Assembly (NCBI GenBank): GCA_044356555.1
Contig: JBIKWB010000012.1
Span: forward strand, 62,001-126,000
Length of the DNA stretch: 64,000 nt
Reading direction: 5' to 3'
From: Tous-C4FEB sp044356555
Lineage (GTDB): Bacteria > Verrucomicrobiota > Verrucomicrobiia > Opitutales > Opitutaceae
Of this stretch, positions 52,678 to 60,987 are shown in pieces (position 1 is the stretch's first letter; the number at the start of each line of letters is the position of its first letter). Both the position numbers and the translations under genes were made by a program. The notes beneath the pieces are model-generated. The model worked only from the letters and a program-made list of their open reading frames with translations. It was not told the DNA's origin and did not search any database.

Positions 52678-52746
52678 TTAACGGTTGAATGTCGTCGATT
52701 CGTGCGTGACGTCACCTCGGATAAATTCCCCTTTGGCTTAACGGTT
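52678..52746. promoter_or_regulatory. Palindrome flanked by direct repeats before sulfatase 52753
   Basis: The 100-base gap between two sulfatases contains the perfect 10-base palindrome GTGACGTCAC (52706-52715). It is bracketed by two copies of TTAACGGTT (52678-52686 and 52738-52746), exactly 60 bases apart. The arrangement could be a transcription factor site with an internal promoter. No clear promoter boxes were found. Confidence 0.35.
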
Positions 52747-52752
52747 TACCCC

Positions 52753-54387
52753 ATGAACGATCTACTCAAGTTACTTGCCCTCCTGAGCCTTGCTTGCGGG
52801 ATCCCGCTCTCGGCGAAACCAAACATTGTCTTCATTCTCGCCGATGACTTGGGCTACTCCGATTTGGGCTGCTATGGAGGCGAAATCGCGACGCCGCAGC
52901 TCGATTCGCTGGCAAAGAACGGCCTGCGCTTCACGCAGTTTTATAACTCAGCGCGCTGCTGGCCCACGCGTGCCGCTTTGCTCACCGGTTACTACGCCCA
53001 GCAAGTTAACCGCGATGTGCTGCCGGGGGTGGGTGGCGGGGGGCAGGGAGTGCGCCAATCCTGGGCCAGGCTACTACCCGAGTATCTGAAACCGGCAGGC
53101 TATCGGAGCTACCATAGTGGCAAGTGGCACATCGACGGCAAGGTGCTCGCCGGCGGCTTTGATCGCTCGCTCGACATGAAGAACCAAGGGAACTTTTTCA
53201 CCTCCCGGGGCAACTCCATCGACGACGTGCCCGTCACGCCGCCCGCGGATGAAAAGGGCTACTATGCCACCATCGCCACGGCGGACCACGCCATCGTATG
53301 CCTGCAGGAGCACGCGGCGAATCACGCGGGCAGGCCTTTCTTTCACTTCATCGCTTTCACCGCGCCGCACTTTCCGCTGCATGCGCTGCCGGAGGACATC
53401 GCAAAGTATCGCGACCGCTATCTCGCCGGCTGGGAGGTGATTCGCGCCGCGCGTTTCGCCCGGCAGAGACAAACAGGTATCACCCGCACCACTCTTTCCG
53501 CGCTGGAGCGCGAGGTCGGACCGCCCTACGCCTTTCCTGATGCGATGGAAAAGCTCGGCCCCGGTGAAGTGGACCGACCGCTGCCTTGGGACGAACTAAC
53601 AGCCGAGCAGCGTCGTTTCCAAGCGACGAAAATGGCCATCCATGCAGCGATGGTTGATCGTATGGACCAAGAGATTGGGCGCGTTATCGCGCAGCTCAAA
53701 GCGATGGGCGTGTATGAGAATACGCTCATTCTCTTCGCCTCCGACAACGGGGCCAGTGCCGAAATCATGGTGCGCAACGGCGGTCATGATCCGCAGGCCT
53801 CCCCCGGTAGTGCCGGCAGTTATCTTTGTCTCGGCCCGGGCTTTTCCAGCGTTGGTAACACCCCTCATCGCCGGCACAAGACGTGGGTGCATGAAGGCGG
53901 CATCAGCACGCCGCTCATCGCGCATTGGCCGAAGGGCATCACCGCCAAAAACGAACTGCGCCACACCCCCGCTCACGTCATTGATTTCGTGCCGACCGTG
54001 CTCGAACTCGTGGGCCTCAAGCAGCCGGCGGAGTGGAAAGGTGAGGCCATACCCGCTGCGCCCGGCCGGAGCCTCGTGCCTGCCTTTGCCAAGGACGAGA
54101 CCATCGCTCGCGAAAGCATCTGGTGGTTACACGACCGGCATCGCGCCGTGCGGGTCGGGGATTGGAAGCTCGTGGCCGCTGCTGGCGAGCCGTGGGAGCT
54201 CTACGATCTGAAGACCGACCGCGCCGAACAGCAAAACCTCGCCGCCGCTTGGCCACAGAAGGTGCAGGAACTGGAGCGAGTCTGGCAGCGGCAGACGGAC
54301 AGCTTCACCGAACTCGTGAAAAAAACGCTCGCCAGCCAGCCCCGGCCGAAAGGTGGTCAAGGTAAGGCGAAGGACAAATCTAAGTAA
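52753..54387 (+). CDS. Exported arylsulfatase (S1, arylsulfatase A-like)
   Basis: The 544-residue protein from the ATG at 52753 has a signal peptide (1-21), FILADDLGYSDLGCYGGEI (28-45 region) and the signature CWPTR (C69 to R73) with AALLTGYYA. YRSYHSGKWHIDGK holds the conserved Lys and His, and LFASDNGASAEIM the late metal ligands. These features, with the long segment around residues 230-300, match the large arylsulfatase subfamily that includes Pseudomonas-type AtsA. An upstream in-frame start would add 17 residues with no export function. It precedes the next sulfatase by 30 bases. Confidence 0.94.
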   Translation: MNDLLKLLALLSLACGIPLSAKPNIVFILADDLGYSDLGCYGGEIATPQLDSLAKNGLRFTQFYNSARCWPTRAALLTGYYAQQVNRDVLPGVGGGGQGVRQSWARLLPEYLKPAGYRSYHSGKWHIDGKVLAGGFDRSLDMKNQGNFFTSRGNSIDDVPVTPPADEKGYYATIATADHAIVCLQEHAANHAGRPFFHFIAFTAPHFPLHALPEDIAKYRDRYLAGWEVIRAARFARQRQTGITRTTLSALEREVGPPYAFPDAMEKLGPGEVDRPLPWDELTAEQRRFQATKMAIHAAMVDRMDQEIGRVIAQLKAMGVYENTLILFASDNGASAEIMVRNGGHDPQASPGSAGSYLCLGPGFSSVGNTPHRRHKTWVHEGGISTPLIAHWPKGITAKNELRHTPAHVIDFVPTVLELVGLKQPAEWKGEAIPAAPGRSLVPAFAKDETIARESIWWLHDRHRAVRVGDWKLVAAAGEPWELYDLKTDRAEQQNLAAAWPQKVQELERVWQRQTDSFTELVKKTLASQPRPKGGQGKAKDKSK

Positions 54388-54417
54388 CCCGCGCTCCGAA
54401 CCCCTTCGGCTCACCCC

Positions 54418-55953
54418 ATGAAGTCACTCACCCTCATCGCACTCCTTCTCGCCGCGGCCGGCCCGGCGCTTTCCTACGCGGCGAAGCCAAACATCCTCTT
54501 CATCGCCATCGACGATCAGAACGACTGGGTCGGCCACCTTGGCGGCCATCCGATGGCCAAGACCCCGCATCTCGACCAGCTCGCGGCGCGTGGCACCACG
54601 TTCCTCAACGCCCACTGCCAATCGCCTCTTTGCAACCCCTCGCGCACCAGTCTGCTGCTCGGCTTGCGCCCGACCACCACCGGAATTTATGGGCTCTCGC
54701 CTTGGTTTCGCACGTTACCCGAGTGGAAAGACCGCGTGACTCTCCCGCAGTATTTCGCCGATCACGGCTATCGCACGGCGGCGACGGGGAAAATCTTCCA
54801 TGCCGGCACGGGTGCGCCCGGTGCCGGCGCCGGTAAAGGCAAGGCCAAGGCGAACACCGCTGCGGTCGCAGCACCGGTCCGCCCCGAGTTTCAAGTCACC
54901 GCGCCCTTTGGCGGCGTCGGCACGAGGCCGCCGCAGAAACTCATTCCCGCCACCCCCATGGGCAATAATCCGCTCATGGACTGGGGCGTGTGGCCGCTCG
55001 ACAACGACGACACCGGCAAAGGCGATTACAAGGTCGCGAGTTGGACGGTGGAGCAGATCAAGTCCGCACCGAAGGACCGGCCGTTCTTCATCGCCGCCGG
55101 ATTTTTCCTGCCGCACGTGCCGTGCTACGCGACGCAGAAGTGGTTCGACCTATACCCCGATGACGACAGCGTGCTGCCGCAGGTGCTGAAAAACGATCGG
55201 GAGGACACGCCGCGTTTTTCGTGGTATCTGCATTGGAACCTGCCCGAGCCGCGCCTCGATTGGGTCAAAGCAAACAACCAGTGGCGCAACCTGGTCCGCA
55301 GCTACCTCGCCAGCACGAGCTTCGTGGACGCGCAAGTCGGCCGCCTGCTCGCCGCCCTCGATGAAGCGGGCGTCGCCGAGAACACCATCGTCGTCGTTTG
55401 GAGCGATCATGGCTGGCACCTCGGAGAAAAAGGTATCACCGGCAAAAACACCCTTTGGGATCGCAGCACCAAAGTGCCGCTCATCTTCGCCGGGCCCGGC
55501 GTGACGGGTGGCCAGCGCTGCCTCCAGCCCGCGGAGTTGCTCGACCTCTACCCCACGCTCATCGACCTCACGGGCGTCCCGGCCCGCACCGATCTCGAAG
55601 GACTAAGCCTCGTGCCACAACTTAAGGATGCTGCGGCCAAACGCGACCGCCCTGCCATCACCAGCCACAATCAAGGCAACCACGGCATCCGCAGCGAGCG
55701 TTGGCGCTACATCCGCTACGCCGATGGCAGCGAGGAACTCTACGACCTGAAGGCCGACCCGAACGAATGGACCAATCTCGCCGGCCGGCCGCAACACGCC
55801 GCCGTCATCGCCGAGCACAAAAAATGGCTGCCGAAAATCGACCTCCCGCCCGCGCTCAACAGCGCCAGCCGCATCCTCACCTACGACCCAACCACCGATA
55901 TCGCCAGTTGGGAGGGCAAGCCCGTGCTCCGCCGCGATCCCGTTCCCGAGTGA
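54418..55953 (+). CDS. Exported S1 sulfatase, iduronate-2-sulfatase-like
   Basis: The 511-residue protein has a signal peptide (1-21), FIAIDDQNDWVG (28-39) and the signature CNPSR (C72 to R76) followed by TSLLLGLRPTTTGIYG. VVWSDHGWHLGEKGITGKNT is the hallmark of the iduronate-2-sulfatase-like branch. Residues about 138-160 form an Ala/Gly/Lys-rich insert that interrupts the catalytic domain in a likely surface loop. The product probably desulfates an oligosaccharide after export. The gene is the third sulfatase in the locus and lies 184 bases before the PSD1-type cytochrome gene. Confidence 0.94.
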   Translation: MKSLTLIALLLAAAGPALSYAAKPNILFIAIDDQNDWVGHLGGHPMAKTPHLDQLAARGTTFLNAHCQSPLCNPSRTSLLLGLRPTTTGIYGLSPWFRTLPEWKDRVTLPQYFADHGYRTAATGKIFHAGTGAPGAGAGKGKAKANTAAVAAPVRPEFQVTAPFGGVGTRPPQKLIPATPMGNNPLMDWGVWPLDNDDTGKGDYKVASWTVEQIKSAPKDRPFFIAAGFFLPHVPCYATQKWFDLYPDDDSVLPQVLKNDREDTPRFSWYLHWNLPEPRLDWVKANNQWRNLVRSYLASTSFVDAQVGRLLAALDEAGVAENTIVVVWSDHGWHLGEKGITGKNTLWDRSTKVPLIFAGPGVTGGQRCLQPAELLDLYPTLIDLTGVPARTDLEGLSLVPQLKDAAAKRDRPAITSHNQGNHGIRSERWRYIRYADGSEELYDLKADPNEWTNLAGRPQHAAVIAEHKKWLPKIDLPPALNSASRILTYDPTTDIASWEGKPVLRRDPVPE

Positions 55954-56137
55954 GTCGGCCCCGTTTCGTTCAACCTGCGTTCCACCCCGCCCCCAGACCA
56001 CCGATGCCCCTTTCACCTTACGTTTAGCCAAGGCGTGAGCGCGACGCTTGGTCGTTCCACTGAAAAGTGACGTTGCACGGCTCACGTTTGCCGCTTGGTT
56101 TTTGATCCTCTCGCGCTCTCCTTTTGCTCTACCTCAA

Positions 56138-59100
56138 ATGAATCGAACGAAAATTTTCGCCGCCGCCCCGCGATTGATGGTCCTCATCGTGGCGGTCTGG
56201 ATCGGATCGACCGCCCGTGCCGTCGATTACAACCGCGATATCCGGCCCATCCTTTCGGAAAATTGTTTTGCCTGCCACGGTTTCGACGAGAAGGCCCGCA
56301 AGGCCAAGCTAAGGCTCGATGTCGCCGAGTTCGCCCACGCCGACCGCGACGGGTTCACGGCGTTCAAGCCCGGCGATCTCGCGAACAGCGAGGCCTGGCT
56401 GCGCATCATCAGCCCCGAAGAGGACGAAGTGATGCCGCCGCCGGATTCCCATTCCAAGCTCACGGCCGCGCAGAAGGAAAAAATCAAACTCTGGATCGAG
56501 GCCGGTGCGAAGTATTCCGCGCACTGGGCGTTTGTCGCGCCGCAAAAATCGCCTCTACCGCGAATCGAAAATTCAAAATCGAAAATCGAAAATCCCATCG
56601 ACGCGTTTGTGCAGGCGCAGCTCGTCGCGCAGAAGCTTCGGCCCGCGCCCGAGGCGGATCGCCGCACGCTGATTCGTCGGCTGGCGTTCGATCTCACGGG
56701 ACTCCCGCCCTCGGTCGCGGAGGTCGAGGCCTTCGCCGCGGATCGCGCTCCGCACGCCGTCGAGCGGCTCGTTGATCGCCTGCTCGCGAGCCCGCACTTC
56801 GGCGAGCGGATGGCGCTCGATTGGCTCGACGCCGCGCGCTACGCCGACACCAACGGATTCTCCATCGACGGCGGCCGGCACCTCTGGCTCTGGCGCGACT
56901 GGGTGATCCAGGCGTTCAACGACAATCTGCCCTACGATCGCTTTCTCGCGACGCAACTTGCAGGTGATCTCTTTCCGAATCGCACCGAGTCTGACCAGAT
57001 CGCGACCGGATTTCAGCGCAACAACATGGTCACCCACGAGGGCGGCACGATTCCCGAGGAGAACCTCACCAACTATAACGCCGACCGCGTCAAAACCCTC
57101 GGCGAGGCCGTGTTGGGGCTCACGCTCGCCTGCGCCCAGTGCCATGACCACAAGTTCGACCCGATCACACAGAAGGATTATTTTCGCACGTTCGCATTTT
57201 TCAATTCGCTCGGCGACAAAGGGCTCGACGGCAACGGCGGGGTGAATCCGGGACCGTTTGTCCGCGCCCGCACCGTGCTGAAAACCAACGATCAGCCCGT
57301 GCTGCGCGCGCGCATCGCGGCGCTCGAAGCCAAACTCGCGCAGCCCGATCCCGCGGTGCTCGGCGCCTGGGAATCGCGCGAGCGGGCGCGGCTCGCGGAG
57401 CGCGGCCGCGATCTCCAAGTGTTGCCGGTGAAGGTGGTGAAAGTTTCGACGCCGAACGCTTCGGTGCTCGAGATCGTGGGCGACGACCGCGTCAGGGTCA
57501 TTCGCGGTGGTGAACTCGCCGCGTTTGATATCTTGGCCGAACTCCCGAAGACCGCCCGCCCGATCACCGGCCTGCGCGTCACGATGCATCCCCTGGCGGA
57601 GTTTCCACTCAACGGCTGGGGCAAGGGCACGCGCCTCAAGACCTCCCCGCTAGCCGCGCCCGGCCCGGCCGTCCCGGACCCCGCGGAGCCGGTGAAAAAG
57701 GGCACTTTCAAACTTACGGCCATCGATGCGTCCATCGGCGCGTTGCCCGGCGATCAGGTTGACCTGAATAAACTCGAGACGTTTGCCCGCGTGACCGCCA
57801 GTTCGTGGGAAGCGGAGCATCCCGCCGTCGGCTGCCTCGACCGGCGCAGTGACTCGGGTTGGTCTCCCGATCCTGCCACCGACGGCCCCGTGCATCTCAC
57901 CGCCACGCTGGCCAAGCCGCTCGGCCAAGGGGCTGGGCCTTACTTAAACTTTCAGCTCGGCTTCGGTGCCGGGCGCGCCTTGCTGCCGGGCTTGATTCAA
58001 ATCGCGGTGGTCACCGGCACCGACGATGGCACGGATCTGCCGGCCGCGGTCGTGGACGCGCTGGCGTTGGCCCCGGCGACGCGTCCGCCCGAGGCGACGG
58101 CGACCCTTTGGGCGCAGTGCGCTCAACAGGCGACGGAGTTGTGGCGTGACCGGGTTGAACTCAAGAACGCCCGCGAGCAATTGGCCGCGCTCACCGAGCC
58201 GTTTCCGACGATGGTCATGGCCGTCGCCGCGGCTCCGCGCGACACGTTTATTTTGAACCGCGGCGACTACGCGCAGCCCGGGGAAAAGGTTGAGGTAGGC
58301 ACCCCCGCCGCGCTGCCGCCGATGCCGGCCGGTGCGCCGCAGAACCGACTCGGGCTCGCGCAATGGATCACAATGAAGGAAAATCCCCTCACCGCCCGGG
58401 TGGCGGTGAATCGCATCTGGAAGTTATTTTTTGGCGAAGGTTTGGTCGGCACGTTGGCCGATTTTGGTTTGCAGGGCGATTGGCCCACGCACCCGGAGCT
58501 GCTCGATTGGCTCGCGGTTGATTTCGTCGAGAGCGGTTGGGATGTGAAGCGCCTCGTGCGGCTGATCGTGACGAGCGAGACCTATCGCCAGAGCTCGGCC
58601 GCGACCGCCGGGCAATTGGAGACCGACCCGGCCAATCAGCTGCTGGCGCGCGGGCCGCGTTTTCGGCTGCCGGCGGAATTTGTGCGCGATCAGGCGCTGG
58701 CCGTCAGCGGCCTGCTGGTGCCGCGGCTCGGCGGACCAAGCGTGAATCCCTACGCGCCCGGCGACATGTGGCGCGAGGTTAGCCATTATGGGAGCACACC
58801 GGCGACGGCGCAGACGTTTGTGCAGGATCACGGCGAGAAACTTTACCGGCGCTCGCTCTACACGTATTTGAAGCGCACGGCGCCGCCGCCGAACATGGCT
58901 GCCTTCGACGCGCCCAACCGCGAGGTCTGTACGGTAGCGCGCAGCACCACCAACACCCCGCTTCAGGCGCTGGTGACGTTGAACGACCCCCAATTCGTCG
59001 AAGCCTCACGAGTGTTGGCGGAACGGGTGCTCGCCCAGCCGGGCGACGATGCGGCGCGCTTGCGCTGGGCTTTTGGCGCGACGGTTTCCCGGTCGCCCGA

Positions 59101-59299
59101 GGCCGCCGAGTTCGGCGTGATCGAGTCGGCCCTGCGGCGCGAACGTCAGCACTATGCTAAAGACACCCCGGCCGCGCTCGCGTTGCTCGCGGTCGGTGAG
59201 TCGCCCCGGGACGAACGTCTCCGGCCGGCGGAGCACGCAGCTTGGACCCAAGTCGCATCGCTACTCTTCAATTTGAGTGAAACCATTACCCGCAACTGA
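56138..59299 (+). CDS. PSD1-type planctomycete/verrucomicrobial cytochrome c protein (PSCyt1-DUF1549-DUF1553)
   Basis: The 1053-residue exported protein has a signal peptide (about 1-28), a cytochrome c-like domain (about 29-125) with CFACH (C43, C46, H47) for haem and VMPPPDS, then DUF1549 (about 150-360, with RRLAFDLTGLPP and WLDAARYADTNGF) and DUF1553 (about 765-1020, with NRLGLAQWI, FFGEGLVGTLADFG and NTPLQALVTLNDPQFVEA). The function of this abundant PVC family is not established; haem suggests electron transfer. A 28-base heptamer repeat lies in the linker before DUF1549. I chose ATG 56138 because a signal peptide follows directly. The stop is 2 bases before the DUF1501 start, the usual pairing. 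Confidence 0.93.
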   Translation: MNRTKIFAAAPRLMVLIVAVWIGSTARAVDYNRDIRPILSENCFACHGFDEKARKAKLRLDVAEFAHADRDGFTAFKPGDLANSEAWLRIISPEEDEVMPPPDSHSKLTAAQKEKIKLWIEAGAKYSAHWAFVAPQKSPLPRIENSKSKIENPIDAFVQAQLVAQKLRPAPEADRRTLIRRLAFDLTGLPPSVAEVEAFAADRAPHAVERLVDRLLASPHFGERMALDWLDAARYADTNGFSIDGGRHLWLWRDWVIQAFNDNLPYDRFLATQLAGDLFPNRTESDQIATGFQRNNMVTHEGGTIPEENLTNYNADRVKTLGEAVLGLTLACAQCHDHKFDPITQKDYFRTFAFFNSLGDKGLDGNGGVNPGPFVRARTVLKTNDQPVLRARIAALEAKLAQPDPAVLGAWESRERARLAERGRDLQVLPVKVVKVSTPNASVLEIVGDDRVRVIRGGELAAFDILAELPKTARPITGLRVTMHPLAEFPLNGWGKGTRLKTSPLAAPGPAVPDPAEPVKKGTFKLTAIDASIGALPGDQVDLNKLETFARVTASSWEAEHPAVGCLDRRSDSGWSPDPATDGPVHLTATLAKPLGQGAGPYLNFQLGFGAGRALLPGLIQIAVVTGTDDGTDLPAAVVDALALAPATRPPEATATLWAQCAQQATELWRDRVELKNAREQLAALTEPFPTMVMAVAAAPRDTFILNRGDYAQPGEKVEVGTPAALPPMPAGAPQNRLGLAQWITMKENPLTARVAVNRIWKLFFGEGLVGTLADFGLQGDWPTHPELLDWLAVDFVESGWDVKRLVRLIVTSETYRQSSAATAGQLETDPANQLLARGPRFRLPAEFVRDQALAVSGLLVPRLGGPSVNPYAPGDMWREVSHYGSTPATAQTFVQDHGEKLYRRSLYTYLKRTAPPPNMAAFDAPNREVCTVARSTTNTPLQALVTLNDPQFVEASRVLAERVLAQPGDDAARLRWAFGATVSRSPEAAEFGVIESALRRERQHYAKDTPAALALLAVGESPRDERLRPAEHAAWTQVASLLFNLSETITRN
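56565..56592 (+). repeat. Four 7-base tandem repeats inside the PSD1-type gene
   Basis: The units read TCGAAAA, TTCAAAA, TCGAAAA, TCGAAAA. They encode part of the linker IENSKSKIENP (about residues 143-153) between the haem domain and DUF1549. Seven is not a multiple of three, so loss or gain of one unit would shift the reading frame. The tract is very AT-rich compared with the flanking gene. Confidence 0.85.
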
Positions 59300-59301
59300 C
59301 C

Positions 59302-60780
59302 ATGCAACCGGCTCACGATTATCTCCGTCATCTCACCCGTCGCACCTTTATCGGTCGTAACGCCCGCGGGATCGGCGGCGTCGCGCTCGGCGCCCTGCTT
59401 TCATCCGACCTCGCCCTCGCGTTGGGTGCGCCCGGTGCGGCCGGCGGGGCGGTCGGCAAGGGGCTGCCCGGTCTGCCGCATTTCGCGCCCAAGGCGAAGC
59501 GCGTGCTGTGTCTGTTCCAAAGCGGCGGCCTCTCGCACGTCGATCTCTTCGACGATAAGCCCATGCTGCACCGGCACGCCGGGCTTGACCTGCCCGCCTC
59601 GATCAAAGGCACGCAGCGCATTACCGGCATGACGAGCAACCAGAGCGCGTTCCCGGTCGTGCCGCCATTGATGACCGGCAAGCGCTGCGGCAAACATGGG
59701 ACGTGGATCAGCGATCTGTTGCCCAATATTCAGACGATTGCGGACGATATCTGCATCATCAAAAGCCTGCACACCGAGGCGATCAACCACGACCCCGCGA
59801 TCACCTACATGAACACGGGGAATCAGTTGCCCGGTTATGCCAGCATGGGGGCTTGGGCGAGCTACGGTCTCGGCACGGAGAACCAAAATCTGCCTGCGTT
59901 CATCGCCATGGTTTCGCAAGGCACGGGAAAAAACCCCGGCCAGCCGATTTTCTCCCGTCTTTGGAGCAGCGGATTTCTCCCCGCCTCGCACCAAGGCGTC
60001 GGCTTGCGGGCCGGAGCCAACCCCGTGCTCTACCTCAACAATCCTCCCGGCGTGGACCGCCCCCAACGCCGGGCGATGCTCGACGATCTGGCGAAACTCA
60101 ACCACCGCCGCGCGGCCGAGCTCGGTGATCCGGAGACCGTGGCGCGCATCGACGCCTACGAGATGGCATTTCGGATGCAGACTTCCGTGCCCGAGCTGAC
60201 CGATATCAGTCAGGAGTCGGAGGCGACGTTGGCCGACTACGGTCCCGAGGTGAAAAAGCCCGGCAGTTACGCGGCCAATTGTCTGCTCGCCCGCCGGCTG
60301 CTTGAGCGGGATGTGCGCTTCGTGCAGCTCTTTCACCGGGGCTGGGATCAACACATTGCGATGGCCCGGCAGTTGCCGAACCAATGCCGCGACATCGACC
60401 AGCCGACCGCCGCGCTGATCCGGGATTTGAAACAGCGCGGTCTGTTGGAGGACACGCTCGTGGTGTTTGCGACCGAGTTTGGCCGGACCGTCTTCAGCCA
60501 AGGCAAACTGGGCGATCCCAACAGCGGGCGCGACCATCACGGGCGGGCGTTCACTGTTTGGCTCGCCGGTGGCGGCATCAAGGGCGGCATGGAATACGGC
60601 GCGACCGATGATTTTTGCTACAACATCACGGAGAACCCGGTGCACCTGCGCGATCTGCACGCGACGATTCTGCACTGTCTCGGGATTGATCACGCGCGGT
60701 TCACCCATCGCTTCCGCGGCCTCAACGCCCGCCTCACCGGCGTCGAAGAAGCGCACGTGGTCCGGGCGATTCTGGCGTAG
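59302..60780 (+). CDS. DUF1501 protein with Tat signal
   Basis: The 492-residue protein has a twin-arginine motif LTRRTFIGRN (11-20) before a hydrophobic stretch (about 22-40), so it is probably exported folded. The body is DUF1501, an alkaline phosphatase/sulfatase-superfamily-like domain: LCLFQSGGLSHVDLFDDKP, then IIKSLHTEAINHDPA, VFATEFGRT and the metal-site-like DHHGRAFTVWLAGGGIKGG. Its partner is nearly always the DUF1549/DUF1553 cytochrome protein, found here 2 bases upstream. The biochemical role is unknown. Its TAG stop codon is the TAG of the REP-like repeat that starts at 60777. Confidence 0.93.
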   Translation: MQPAHDYLRHLTRRTFIGRNARGIGGVALGALLSSDLALALGAPGAAGGAVGKGLPGLPHFAPKAKRVLCLFQSGGLSHVDLFDDKPMLHRHAGLDLPASIKGTQRITGMTSNQSAFPVVPPLMTGKRCGKHGTWISDLLPNIQTIADDICIIKSLHTEAINHDPAITYMNTGNQLPGYASMGAWASYGLGTENQNLPAFIAMVSQGTGKNPGQPIFSRLWSSGFLPASHQGVGLRAGANPVLYLNNPPGVDRPQRRAMLDDLAKLNHRRAAELGDPETVARIDAYEMAFRMQTSVPELTDISQESEATLADYGPEVKKPGSYAANCLLARRLLERDVRFVQLFHRGWDQHIAMARQLPNQCRDIDQPTAALIRDLKQRGLLEDTLVVFATEFGRTVFSQGKLGDPNSGRDHHGRAFTVWLAGGGIKGGMEYGATDDFCYNITENPVHLRDLHATILHCLGIDHARFTHRFRGLNARLTGVEEAHVVRAILA

Positions 60781-60841
60781 GAGCGCGCTTGCGCGCGATG
60801 CGTGCGGCGCGGCGAAAAATCGCCCGCCAGCGGGCTCCTAC
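60777..60841. repeat. REP-like inverted repeat pair after the DUF1501 gene
   Basis: The left arm GTAGGAGCGCGCTTGCGCGC starts at 60777 and the right arm ATCGCCCGCCAGCGGGCTCC runs to CTAC ending at 60841. It matches the element at 36041-36119 in the outer GTAGGAGC ends, the GCGAT and AAAATCGC blocks and the internal palindromes, with different sequence between the arms. The DUF1501 stop codon lies within its first bases. Confidence 0.8.
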
Positions 60842-60987
60842 CGGCGGAGTTGCTCCCCGCTGCATTTTGACCCAACCCATGGGACCATTTTGTCCCACTG
60901 TCCCGCTTGGAAACGTCGTTCGCCCGGACTCCGCGGGGGAAATCACCCCATCGCAATTTGGCGCGGGGCGTGCGATAGATAATCATC

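Noticed and set aside
60842..60987. Heat-shock promoter or CIRCE element before clpB
   Set aside because: A CTTGGAA sequence and a CCCCAT sequence exist but are about 33 bases apart, too far for a heat-shock sigma promoter. No CIRCE inverted repeat is present. The GGGAC/GTCCC pair there is only five bases long.
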